Below are positions 42,488 through 51,045 of a DNA stretch of 64,000 nucleotides, piece by piece. This DNA is from Candidatus Binatia bacterium (GTDB taxonomy: Bacteria > Desulfobacterota > Binatia > Bin18): positions 62,001-126,000 of the forward strand of contig JAJDTY010000073.1 of assembly GCA_022826945.1 (NCBI GenBank), written 5' to 3'. The notes beneath the pieces are model-generated. The model was not told the origin of the DNA and searched no databases. It worked only from the letters and a program-made list of their open reading frames with translations. Within the stretch, counting starts at the first letter, position 1. Every line of letters begins with the position of its first letter. The translations under genes were made by a program, and so were the position numbers.

Positions 42488-43825
42488 TCAGTACAACCCG
42501 AGATAGTTCTCCACTTCCCACTGTGAGACGGAATCGTGGTAGCTCTTCCACTCGTCGCGTTTCACCTGGATATAATACTCGGCGTACTCGCGCCCGAGCG
42601 CCTCTTTGATGACCTCGTCCTGCGCAAGCTCGTCAAGCGCTTCGCTCAGGTTGGTTGGCAGAAAACCAATCCCCTCGGCTTTCAACTCTGCTTCCGGGAC
42701 TTCATACAAATTACGGTCGTTGCGACTCCCGGCTTCCATTTTGTGCTCAATACCGTCGAGACCGGCGGCCAGCATGACGGTCGGGGCCAAATACGGGTTG
42801 GCCGCGCCGTCCACGGTCCGGTTTTCCATCCGGCCCGGACCGGGAATCCGAATCATCTGGGTCCGGTTTGACGCGCCATAGGTCACATAGACCGGGGCCC
42901 AGGTCGCCCCCGAGAGCGGGGCGCCGCGAATCAGCCGTTTATAGGAGTTCACGATGGGGGCGGTTACCGCAGCGATCGCCCGGGCGTGGTGTTTGAGACC
43001 GCCGATGAAATGATAGGCCGTCTCGGACAGGCCGTTTTCGTCGGACTCGTCGAGAAACAGATTGACCTCGCCCTCAGCATCCCACAGGCTGGTGTGAAAA
43101 TGGCAGCCGTTGCCGGTCAGATGCGAAAACGGCTTGGGCATGAAGGTGGCGATACTGCCCCGTTCTTCGGCCAGGGTGCGCACCATCCAGCGAAAAAAGG
43201 TGTGCCGGTCTGCGGTGGTCAGGCAGTCGGAGTAGGTCCAGTTGATCTCGAACTGACAGTTGGCGTCCTCGTGATCGTTGGCGTACGGGTCCCAGCCGAA
43301 CCCCTGCATATAGCTCAGCAGAGTCGTGGTGAAATCCAGGTTGCGGTTCAGGGCACGCAGGTCGTAACAGGGCTTGCTCAGCGTATCCAGCGCATCAAAC
43401 GGTTCAAAGCTGCCCTGCTCGGTCCGCCGGGTCAGAATGAACTCCGGCTCAACCCCGGTTTTGAAGCTATAGCCCTTGTCGCGGACCGCGGCTAATTGAC
43501 GCTGTAAAATCGTGCGCGGGCAGTAGGGCCAGGCTTGGTCGTCGACGGTGATATCGCTGGCGACCCAGGCCACGTTGGGGCGCCAGGGTAAAATGGTGAG
43601 GCTATTAAAATCCGGCATGGCCAGCATATCGGTATCGTGCGGGCCCTGGCCCATATTGCCCGCGGCAAACCCGGCAAAGCCGGCGCTGCCCTCGGCCATG
43701 TCCTGGAGATGGACAGCCGGCACTACCTTGGCCTTGGGCGCTCCACTCATCTCCACAAAGGAGCACAGAAAGAACTCGATACCGTTGTCCTGAACAATTT
43801 TTTCCACGTCTTGCACTGTTGCCAT
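42488..43825 (-). CDS. gmaS: Gamma-glutamylmethylamide synthetase (GlnA-type ligase)
   Basis: Joins methylamine to glutamate with ATP, giving gamma-glutamylmethylamide, the entry step of the N-methylglutamate pathway. The 445-residue protein is a glutamine-synthetase fold: N-terminal beta-grasp (VEMSGAPKAKVVPA), catalytic metal residues in GVEPEFIL, and GNGCHFHTSLWD, NSYKRL and the Arg-rich NRTQMIRIPGPGRMENRTVDGAANPYL. Sequence alone also fits type III GlnT. The seven preceding genes encoding every NMG synthase and dehydrogenase subunit make GMAS the better call. It starts behind AGGAGGG, 33 bases after mgdA on the same strand. Confidence 0.85.
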   Translation of the reverse strand: MATVQDVEKIVQDNGIEFFLCSFVEMSGAPKAKVVPAVHLQDMAEGSAGFAGFAAGNMGQGPHDTDMLAMPDFNSLTILPWRPNVAWVASDITVDDQAWPYCPRTILQRQLAAVRDKGYSFKTGVEPEFILTRRTEQGSFEPFDALDTLSKPCYDLRALNRNLDFTTTLLSYMQGFGWDPYANDHEDANCQFEINWTYSDCLTTADRHTFFRWMVRTLAEERGSIATFMPKPFSHLTGNGCHFHTSLWDAEGEVNLFLDESDENGLSETAYHFIGGLKHHARAIAAVTAPIVNSYKRLIRGAPLSGATWAPVYVTYGASNRTQMIRIPGPGRMENRTVDGAANPYLAPTVMLAAGLDGIEHKMEAGSRNDRNLYEVPEAELKAEGIGFLPTNLSEALDELAQDEVIKEALGREYAEYYIQVKRDEWKSYHDSVSQWEVENYLGLY

Positions 43826-43858
43826 GAGCCCCTCCTTTTGGTGTCGAATTGATATTGC

Positions 43859-45070
43859 CTAATGCGACACGGCGGCCGCGGCTTTCTCTCCTACTAAGCG
43901 GTCTTCGTAAAATCGGGACAGCGCAAATGGCTCGATCAAGGTCGGCGTTTTATTGGTCACAATCAACTCGGCCACTGTCTTTCCGCCCGCCGGACCGGCC
44001 TTGAAACCATAGGTGCCCCAGCCGACATTCAGGATAAACCCTTTGACTTCCGGTACAGGGCTGATGATGGGGCTGAAGTCGGGTGTCATATCACAGATGC
44101 CGCTCCACTGGCGCAGGACACGGGCTTCTTCCAATATCGGAAACAGCTCCAGGGCGTGGGCGGCCATCATCTCCAGAGTGGGCAGCGTGGAGGCACTGTT
44201 ATACGAGGCGTAGGGGTCGATCTCCGCACCGATGACCACCTCTCCCCGGTCGGTCTGATTCACATACACGTGCAGCGTGGCCGACACGATAACCTTGTCC
44301 AGAAAGGGTTTTAAGGGCTCGGTGACACAGGCTTGGAGCGGATGGGAGACAATAGGCAAGTCCACGTCCACCATGCGCGCAATGGTCGAACACCAGCCCG
44401 AGGTGGCGTTGACGACGGTGTTGGTCGCAATGCAGCCGCGACTGGTATGGACCGCGCTAATCTGACCGTTGTCGGTATCGAGAGCGTGGACTTCCGTGTG
44501 CGGATGGAGCTCGATGCCCATCCGGTCCACGCCGCGGGCATAACCCCAGACCACCGCATCATGCCGGATGATACCGCCCGGGGGATGATAGAGCGCCGCC
44601 TGGATAGGGGCATGGGCCGCTTTGCTGACATCCATGGCCGGCACAAGACTTTTGATCTCCTCGGGGAAAATGAGCCGGCTGTTGACGCCAAGCAGAGCAT
44701 TGGCCTCGGCCCGGACGCGCAAACCATCAACGCCGGTGTCCGTATGCGCCAGCGTCAGATGACCAATCTGAGAGAAAAGAACGTTAAAGTCGACTTCCCG
44801 AGACAATTCCTGATACAGCCGCAGACTCTCATCATAAAAGGGAATAGCTTCGGCCGTACGATAATTCGCCCGCAGAATAGCGGTATTGCGGCCGCTATTG
44901 CCTCCGCCGAGATAGCCGCGGTCGAGCACCGCGACGTTTTTTATCCCTTGTTTGCCGAGATAATAGGCGGTCGCCAGGCCGTGGACGCCGGCCCCGATAA
45001 TCACGACATCATAGCGATCTTTCAGATCATGTCGGCGCCACATCCGTTGGGTGCGAAAGAGCTGCAACAT
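43859..45070 (-). CDS. mgdA: N-methylglutamate dehydrogenase subunit A (sarcosine-oxidase beta-like)
   Basis: 403-residue FAD-dependent amine oxidoreductase of the DAO family. DVVIIGAGVHGLATAYYLGKQG is the dinucleotide-binding motif; GGNSGRNTAILRANY, TSGWCSTIARM and NVGWGTYGFKAGPAGGKTVAEL follow. It holds the substrate-oxidising flavin in the heterotetramer. Related heterotetrameric sarcosine oxidases would look the same; the flanking mgs genes and gmaS point to N-methylglutamate as substrate. Stop-to-start spacing of three bases after mgdD shows tight coupling. Confidence 0.85.
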   Translation of the reverse strand: MLQLFRTQRMWRRHDLKDRYDVVIIGAGVHGLATAYYLGKQGIKNVAVLDRGYLGGGNSGRNTAILRANYRTAEAIPFYDESLRLYQELSREVDFNVLFSQIGHLTLAHTDTGVDGLRVRAEANALLGVNSRLIFPEEIKSLVPAMDVSKAAHAPIQAALYHPPGGIIRHDAVVWGYARGVDRMGIELHPHTEVHALDTDNGQISAVHTSRGCIATNTVVNATSGWCSTIARMVDVDLPIVSHPLQACVTEPLKPFLDKVIVSATLHVYVNQTDRGEVVIGAEIDPYASYNSASTLPTLEMMAAHALELFPILEEARVLRQWSGICDMTPDFSPIISPVPEVKGFILNVGWGTYGFKAGPAGGKTVAELIVTNKTPTLIEPFALSRFYEDRLVGEKAAAAVSH

Positions 45071-45073
45071 GAC

Positions 45074-45829
45074 TCATCCTTGCGGGTGCAACTGACGCTG
45101 GGCGGCCAGGCCAAACGGGAGCGCGCCGAACTCCTGGCCCGCGTCCAGCAGGGCGTCCCACACATAGGCGCCAAACTCTCGTCCACAATAGACCTGGTAG
45201 GCCAGATGTGCCTGCATGTCCGCACGCAGGACCAGGGCATGGATACTTGCCAGGCTGCCTTGCGCGCAGGATAAGTCCGGGAACTGGGCGGGCCTGAGGT
45301 CCAGGGCCGTGAGCTTCCGCAATAAATCCCGACTGCGTGGCCCTACAATCTGTACGGCGGTAAAATTTGAGGTGACATCTGTCAGGTGGACGCAGGCGGG
45401 ATCTGCTGTCTGTTGTATGACTGATTCAACACGGGCGTGGACGGCGTTGGCTGTCCCGGGCGGAGAGATGAGCCGCGCGTGGTTCCCAGCCAGGGAGCAC
45501 AGCAGTCCGCCCGTCTGTGGGTCGAGTTGAAGGGCTTGGGCAGGGATGCGCACAACCCGTCCGACCGGGACGGTCTCAAGTGAAAGCCCGAACGAAAGCC
45601 CCAGTGAGAGCTTTTGTCCGAGCGAGGCGAATATATCGTTACCTTGGATATCGAGCTTGGCCAGCGGACTGATATCGCTGAGTCCGACCTGTTCCCGGAT
45701 TGCCTGTACTTCGGCGTCAACCGAGCCGTAGGAGTCGGCACACTGCCAGCCGTGGTCTTCGATCATGCTGGCCTCAGCCAGATGATAGGCATGCAGCGCC
45801 GAGCGTCGAATGAGGGGTACCGCTGCCAT
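45074..45829 (-). CDS. mgdD: N-methylglutamate dehydrogenase subunit D (sarcosine-oxidase gamma-like)
   Basis: 251 residues related to sarcosine oxidase gamma subunits and the GcvT C-terminal fold: GSVDAEVQAIREQVGLSDISPLAKLDIQGND, CVHLTDVTSNFTAVQIVGPRSRDLLRKL, and HLAYQVYCGREFGAYVWDALLDAG. It pairs with subunit C in the complex. Three bases separate it from the preceding mgdC stop. Confidence 0.85.
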   Translation of the reverse strand: MAAVPLIRRSALHAYHLAEASMIEDHGWQCADSYGSVDAEVQAIREQVGLSDISPLAKLDIQGNDIFASLGQKLSLGLSFGLSLETVPVGRVVRIPAQALQLDPQTGGLLCSLAGNHARLISPPGTANAVHARVESVIQQTADPACVHLTDVTSNFTAVQIVGPRSRDLLRKLTALDLRPAQFPDLSCAQGSLASIHALVLRADMQAHLAYQVYCGREFGAYVWDALLDAGQEFGALPFGLAAQRQLHPQG

Positions 45830-45832
45830 ATC

Positions 45833-48760
45833 CTAGCTCCTGAGGCGCGCTCCTTGCGGATCGTAGAAGGCGTCATCAATGACATCGGCCTGGGCATCCG
45901 TTCCGTTGATGCGGATCTGAAACGGATGAGTGCCGCTCGCCACTTCAACCGGCACCCAGGCGAGGCCGACACACTTCCCGGCAGTCGGGCTGAAGGCTGC
46001 GCTGGCGACCCGGCCGGCCGGTTGCCCGTTCACCACGACCGCTTGACCGCCTTCCGCCATACCGGAGTCGCGGAGGGCAAAGCCGACCAGTTTGTGACGC
46101 GGTCCGCGTTCCTGTATGGCCTGGAGGCCGCGTTTGCCAATAAAATCGTCTTTGTTGAATTTGACTACCCATTCCATGTCGGCTTCCAGGGGATTGGACA
46201 GCGCGTCCGTATCCTGGCCGACAATGACATGTTTTTTCTCCAGACGTAAAATGCGTTGCGCCCCGACGCCAAACGGGACAATCTGAAACCCGGCTCCGGC
46301 CGCCATAATGGCGTCCCAGACCTGCTCCCCGCATTCGGCCGGCACATGAATTTCCCAGCCGGTCTCTCCGACAAAGCCGATGCGCAGCAGCAGGGCCGGA
46401 GCCCCGGCCACGGTGGCGCGCCGGCAGGCCATATAGGGAAAAGCCTCAGAAGACAGGTCAGTATCCGTGAGCTGACCGAAGACCTGTCTGGCCTGCGGTC
46501 CGGCGATATTCATGGCCGCCAGCCCGCCGGTCATATTGGTCACATGCGCACACAGGTCCGTGCCGGCCGTCCACCATTTGAGCCATTGCTCGACGAATTC
46601 GACATTGCCGGTCGTGGTCGTCAAAAAGAAATGGTCGTCGGCCAGACGGGAAACCGTGCCATCATCAATAATGATCCCACTGTCGTCGCACATTACCCCA
46701 TACCGGATACGTCCGACCCGGAGCGTCGAAAAGGTATGGGTGTAGACTTTATCCAACAAGCGCGCGGCATCCTTGCCCTTGACTTCCAGTTTTCCCAGGG
46801 TGCTGACGTCTATGATGCCGACCCGTTCGCGAACCGCCTGATGCTCCTCGCTCGGCGTGGTATACGCATACGGTCGCTTCCAACTGCCGAGCAGCATCAT
46901 CTCCGCTCCAAGCGCGATATGGCGATGGTGCAGGGGCGTGTGTTTTTCCGGCTGATGCCCACGTCCGGCCAGCACGCCGAGGGGAACCGGCGTTACGGGT
47001 GGACGGGCCGTGGTCGTCCGCGTTGCCAGCTCCGCGCCGGCGTATCGGGCACAGATCCGGGCCGACGAAGTCGCGCACATGCGACCCTGACACGGCCCCA
47101 TTGAAAACGTGCTGTAGCGCTTGAGAGTCTCGACCTCGTCAAAGCCCTCGGCGACCCCCTGAGCCAGGTCCTTATGGGTAATATCTTCGCAGACACACAC
47201 GAACTGTTTTTTGTTGGCCCAGGCATGACTGAGCTGGGGGTAGGGCTCATAGTGATGTCGATACTCCCGCTCCAGGGTATCGAGTTCGTGTTGCAAGGTC
47301 TGGATGTGAGAAGAAGCAGATGTTTCTGAAGCGCGCAGACTGTGGGCAGCCCGGAGCCCGGCCACGCGCCCTTGGACCAGGGTTGCCGGCAAATGATGAA
47401 TGCCGGTCACGTCTCCCGCACAGAACACCTCGGGAGGGAGCTGTTGCGGAACCGTCTGCCCTAGTGTTGTGTCGTAGCCGAGTTCGCCTCCGCTCTGCGC
47501 CACCAGAGCGGCCGTTGGCGCCCGGTCGGTCGAAAGACAAATCAAGTCGCACGGAATAAAACGGCTGGCCTGCGGAAAAGGGTTGCGCTGGGCATCAAGA
47601 GGAACAACCAGGGCGCCCTCAACATGCTTCGTTCCGCGGGCTGCCTGGATAGCGTAGGAGGTGAGCACCTCGACGCCGCTGCGCCGGAGCTGTTCTCCGG
47701 GGTCCGGAGCGTCCGGCAGTCTATAGCGAGAGTCCACAACCGCCGCGACCCGGATGCCGGCACTGAGCAACTCCCCGGCAAGCGTCCAGCCGGTCTCATC
47801 CTGACAGACCACCACCGCTCGGGTACCGGGCTGCACTCCGTAGAGGTGCAGCAGTCGCCGCACACCGCTGCCGAGCATGACGCCAGGTAAGTCGTTGTTT
47901 GCAAAAACGGCGGGATATTCGTGGCTCCCGGTTGCAATAATCACGCGTTGGGTGCGCAGATGGATCAGCCGCTTGGCCTGCATCACGCCCAGCAGACCGC
48001 CTTCATAGCCGCCGAAAACGGTTGCGGATGATAGCACATCAATGTTCGGCTGGGACGTGACCTGCTCTCGGAACGACCGGGCCAGGGCAAATCCGGTCGT
48101 ACCGCTCTGCTCGCCGATGCTCTCGTAGGTCCTCGTCTGAAACCGCAGGTGACCCCCGAGTTCCGGCTGATCGTCAACCAGCGTCACCTGACAGCCGAGG
48201 GTGGCAGCCTCATACGCTGCGGTCAGGCCGGCCGGTCCACCGCCAATAACGGTAATATCGGTGTGGCGGTACTCGTGGTCATAGCCGCCTTTTGGCTTTG
48301 CCTGAGTATTGATTTCTCCTAAACCGGCGGCCCGGCGGAGAAATTTTTCTGCCAACGGCCAGAAAAAACGCGGACGGATAAAGGTCTTATAGTAGAAGCC
48401 AATCGGCAACAGCCAGTCGAAGCGGTCGATGATGGACAGCAGGTCGTGCCTGAGCGAGGGCCACGCATTCTGTGGCTGGACGCGCATCCCCTGCCGGACG
48501 GGCTCGGTACAGGCGCGGACACTGGGGGTACCATCCACATTCATCAGACAGTTCGGACACTGCCCCGCGCCGCATAACAGGCCGCGCGGGCGATGATATT
48601 TGAAGCTCCGACTGAAAGTCCGTCGGCCTGCGGCGTAGAGCGCCGAGGCGATGGTATCGCCCGCCCGTGCCTGTATGCGTTCCCCGGCAAAAGAGAAGGT
48701 CAGGGTGTGTTCGGGGTCGATGACGTGGGCCGGGTGGGGCGGGAGTCTAGTCGTGCTCAT
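45833..48760 (-). CDS. mgdC: N-methylglutamate dehydrogenase subunit C (sarcosine-oxidase alpha-like)
   Basis: 975 residues. Start is placed at ATG 48760, which overlaps the mgdB end by 14 bases; an upstream ATG at 48793 lacks support. The order is: N-terminal 2Fe-2S-ferredoxin-like segment with CGAGQCPNCLMNVDG, an FAD/NAD Rossmann module (DITVIGGGPAGLTAAYEAATLG), a bfd-like Cys cluster (FVCVCEDITHKDL and GPCQGRMC), then a C-terminal GcvT/aminomethyltransferase half that in homologues binds tetrahydrofolate and captures the methylene group as 5,10-methylene-THF. This is the full domain set of the large subunit. Confidence 0.88.
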   Translation of the reverse strand: MSTTRLPPHPAHVIDPEHTLTFSFAGERIQARAGDTIASALYAAGRRTFSRSFKYHRPRGLLCGAGQCPNCLMNVDGTPSVRACTEPVRQGMRVQPQNAWPSLRHDLLSIIDRFDWLLPIGFYYKTFIRPRFFWPLAEKFLRRAAGLGEINTQAKPKGGYDHEYRHTDITVIGGGPAGLTAAYEAATLGCQVTLVDDQPELGGHLRFQTRTYESIGEQSGTTGFALARSFREQVTSQPNIDVLSSATVFGGYEGGLLGVMQAKRLIHLRTQRVIIATGSHEYPAVFANNDLPGVMLGSGVRRLLHLYGVQPGTRAVVVCQDETGWTLAGELLSAGIRVAAVVDSRYRLPDAPDPGEQLRRSGVEVLTSYAIQAARGTKHVEGALVVPLDAQRNPFPQASRFIPCDLICLSTDRAPTAALVAQSGGELGYDTTLGQTVPQQLPPEVFCAGDVTGIHHLPATLVQGRVAGLRAAHSLRASETSASSHIQTLQHELDTLEREYRHHYEPYPQLSHAWANKKQFVCVCEDITHKDLAQGVAEGFDEVETLKRYSTFSMGPCQGRMCATSSARICARYAGAELATRTTTARPPVTPVPLGVLAGRGHQPEKHTPLHHRHIALGAEMMLLGSWKRPYAYTTPSEEHQAVRERVGIIDVSTLGKLEVKGKDAARLLDKVYTHTFSTLRVGRIRYGVMCDDSGIIIDDGTVSRLADDHFFLTTTTGNVEFVEQWLKWWTAGTDLCAHVTNMTGGLAAMNIAGPQARQVFGQLTDTDLSSEAFPYMACRRATVAGAPALLLRIGFVGETGWEIHVPAECGEQVWDAIMAAGAGFQIVPFGVGAQRILRLEKKHVIVGQDTDALSNPLEADMEWVVKFNKDDFIGKRGLQAIQERGPRHKLVGFALRDSGMAEGGQAVVVNGQPAGRVASAAFSPTAGKCVGLAWVPVEVASGTHPFQIRINGTDAQADVIDDAFYDPQGARLRS

Positions 48761-48998
48761 AGGTTTCTTTGACGAGATTGGTGCGTGTATCACGAACGGC
48801 TAAAAACCAGCGCCGACAGCCCAACTGATGATACCACCACTCGGTCGTCTCGCCGGCCTCATTTTTTCGGAGATACAGGTAGCGCGTCCATTCCTGCGAC
48901 GAAACCGATGCGGGTGGGCGTTGCCGAAATTCCCCGCCCGAGCGAAACTCGTACACGCTCCGCTCTCCGCAGTTCGGACAGGCCAGAAGAAATGACAT
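48747..48998 (-). CDS. mgdB: N-methylglutamate dehydrogenase subunit B (sarcosine-oxidase delta-like)
   Basis: 83 residues, the size of SoxD. N-terminal zinc-knuckle-like CPNCGERSVYEFRSGGE is followed by WTRYLYLRKNEAGETTEWWYHQLGCRRWF, which matches sarcosine oxidase delta subunits (structural zinc site). It overlaps the mgdC start by 14 bases and follows the mgsC stop by five. Confidence 0.88.
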   Translation of the reverse strand: MSFLLACPNCGERSVYEFRSGGEFRQRPPASVSSQEWTRYLYLRKNEAGETTEWWYHQLGCRRWFLAVRDTRTNLVKETYEHD

Positions 48999-49003
48999 GG
49001 AGA

Positions 49004-50350
49004 CTACCGTTCGGACGACGGTTTCCAGCCCGGCCCTCCGGCAAAGACCACGTTGGTTCCGGCCAGGGGAATCCCGGTGATCATGGAGGACTCCAGCGTT
49101 AAGGCCCGCAGGTCTTCGGGCTCTAAGGCATGGACATCCGATTTCCCGCAGGAGCGGGCGAGCATCTGGATTTCCAGGGTCATGGCGTTAAAGAAGTTGC
49201 CCACCCGCTCAACGCCCGCGTCAATATCCAGTCGTTTCATCAACTCTGGGTCCTGCGTAGTAATGCCGACCGGGCAGCGGCCGGTATGACAGTGATGGCA
49301 GGCGTAGGGCTCGGCACCGATGGCGTGATAGTCGTCCACGTACAGCGGCTTGTTACAGTTCAAGGCAATCAAAGCCGCGGTGCCGATATAAACGGCATCC
49401 GCGCCGAGTGCCAGCGCTTTCGCCGCGGCAGGGCCGCTGTGTATGCCGCCGGCAATAATGAGCTGGACCGTGCCGTACAGACCGCACTCCTCCAGGGCCA
49501 CGCGCGCTTCGCTCACCGCGGCCAGAGTCGGAATCCCGGTATGGTCCAGCAGGATGTCCGGCGAAGCGCCCGTGCCGCCCTCCATCCCATCAACCACAAC
49601 CACGTCGGCTCCCGCCTTGGCCGCCAACTTGACGTCGTCATACACGCGGGCCGCGCCCATTTTGACAAAAATCGGCACCTGCCAGTCGGTTGCCTCGCGC
49701 AGTTCCTCGATTTTTGTCAGCATATCGTCCGGGCCGAGCCAGTCCGGATGCCGGCACGGACTGCGCTGGTCAACTCCTGGAGGCAGGTCACGCAACTCGG
49801 CGATTTCGTCCGAGACTTTAGACTCAAGCAGCAGCCCGCCCGTGCCGGGCTTTGCCCCCTGTCCCACTGTCAGTTCAATCGCGTCGGCCTGCCGAAGATG
49901 ATGCACGTTGATGCCGTAGCGGCTGGGCAAGACCTCGTAGATGAGAATATCCGAATGCTCGCGCTCGGCGGCCAACATGCCGCCATCGCCGGTTGTCGTC
50001 GACGTTCCGGCGCGCGCTGCGGCTTTGGCGAGGGCCACTTTGGCGTTATAGGACAGCGCGCCATAGCTCATCCCGGTCACCATAATGGGGATGTCGATCT
50101 CAATCGGCTTTTTGGCAAAACGGGTGCCGAGGACGGTCTTGGTCGAACATTTTTCACGGTAGCCTTCGAGGGGCACCCGGGTGAGGGTACAGGGCACAAA
50201 CGTCAGGTCGTCAAAAGAGGGCAGGGGACGGTCGCGCAAGGCGCTAAAGCCTCGAATACGATAGCGGCCCAGGTCGGCCTTGGCCTGGATGTCCTCTATG
50301 TTCTCGGGTTTCCAGATGGTGCTGTGTCGGACAACAGGACGCTCGCTCAC
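49004..50350 (-). CDS. mgsC: N-methylglutamate synthase subunit C (glutamate-synthase-like FMN protein)
   Basis: 448 residues related to the FMN-binding central and iron-sulfur part of glutamate synthase: VTGMSYGALSYNAKVALAKAAARAG, TTTGDGGM, QGAKPGTGGLL, VDGMEGGTGASP, GGIHSGPAAAKALALGADAVYIG, and the 3Fe-4S-type CHHCHTGRCPVGITTQDPEL. MgsC with MgsA and MgsB uses gamma-glutamylmethylamide and 2-oxoglutarate to make N-methylglutamate. Start overlaps the mgsB stop by four bases (ATGA), indicating translational coupling. Confidence 0.88.
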   Translation of the reverse strand: MSERPVVRHSTIWKPENIEDIQAKADLGRYRIRGFSALRDRPLPSFDDLTFVPCTLTRVPLEGYREKCSTKTVLGTRFAKKPIEIDIPIMVTGMSYGALSYNAKVALAKAAARAGTSTTTGDGGMLAAEREHSDILIYEVLPSRYGINVHHLRQADAIELTVGQGAKPGTGGLLLESKVSDEIAELRDLPPGVDQRSPCRHPDWLGPDDMLTKIEELREATDWQVPIFVKMGAARVYDDVKLAAKAGADVVVVDGMEGGTGASPDILLDHTGIPTLAAVSEARVALEECGLYGTVQLIIAGGIHSGPAAAKALALGADAVYIGTAALIALNCNKPLYVDDYHAIGAEPYACHHCHTGRCPVGITTQDPELMKRLDIDAGVERVGNFFNAMTLEIQMLARSCGKSDVHALEPEDLRALTLESSMITGIPLAGTNVVFAGGPGWKPSSER

Positions 50351-51036
50351 AGGGCCTCCCGCCAGGTGTCAAAATCTTTTTTGTCAAACTGCCATAAGCG
50401 TCTGCCGGAGACGATTTTTTGAAAGGAGGCCGGCGCTTCGATCGCGTACTGGGCAAGTGTCGTTGTCAGAAAGGCCCGGTCCTGGTCCGTGACCTCCTCA
50501 ATGACCGCATCATTGCCCAGGTCCGAGATGCGGCCACCCACGAAGATTCGTCCCTCATACATGGAATCACCCAGCGCTTCGGCCGTATCGCCGCAGACAA
50601 TGATCGTGCCTTTTTGCATCATGAAACCGGTCATATAACCACTATTGCCCTGAACAATGAGCGTCCCGCCCTTCATGGCAATACCGGCGCGTGAACTCGC
50701 ACTCCCCCGGACCACGACCGTTCCGCCTCGGATGGATGCCGCGGCGCTATTGCCCGCGTTCTGGCTCACGATGACCGTGCCGCTCAGCATGCTTTCCGCC
50801 AAGCCCCAACCGCAACTTCCCTGCACCTCAATGCGCGGCCCGTCAATAAGCCCGCCGCAGTAATAGCCCACACTCCCGGTAATGGTCAGGCTGACCGGCT
50901 GGAGAACCGCTACGCCGAGATTATGGCGTGCCTGGGGATGATGGACGCCTATCTCGGTTTCGCCAGCCTGGATATGATGGCGGATTTCCTGATTGATGAT
51001 GCGGGAGGTTTTGTCCGTACAGTCGATGTCTTTCAC
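50347..51036 (-). CDS. mgsB: N-methylglutamate synthase subunit B (GXGXG-domain protein)
   Basis: 229 residues of right-handed beta-helix GXGXG repeats: GSVGYYCGGLIDGPRIEVQG, GGTVVVRGSASSRAGIAMKGG, GTLIVQGNSGYMTGFMMQKG, and GTIIVCGDTAEALGDSMYEG. This is the C-terminal domain of glutamate synthase as a separate subunit (GlxC-like). It is nine bases after mgsA and overlaps mgsC. Confidence 0.88.
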   Translation of the reverse strand: MKDIDCTDKTSRIINQEIRHHIQAGETEIGVHHPQARHNLGVAVLQPVSLTITGSVGYYCGGLIDGPRIEVQGSCGWGLAESMLSGTVIVSQNAGNSAAASIRGGTVVVRGSASSRAGIAMKGGTLIVQGNSGYMTGFMMQKGTIIVCGDTAEALGDSMYEGRIFVGGRISDLGNDAVIEEVTDQDRAFLTTTLAQYAIEAPASFQKIVSGRRLWQFDKKDFDTWREAL

Positions 51037-51045
51037 GGTACGTCC

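Noticed and set aside
49130-50422. 430-residue open frame antisense to mgsC
   Set aside because: Composition is typical of a shadow frame (rich in Ala, Arg, His); mgsC motifs on the other strand are decisive.
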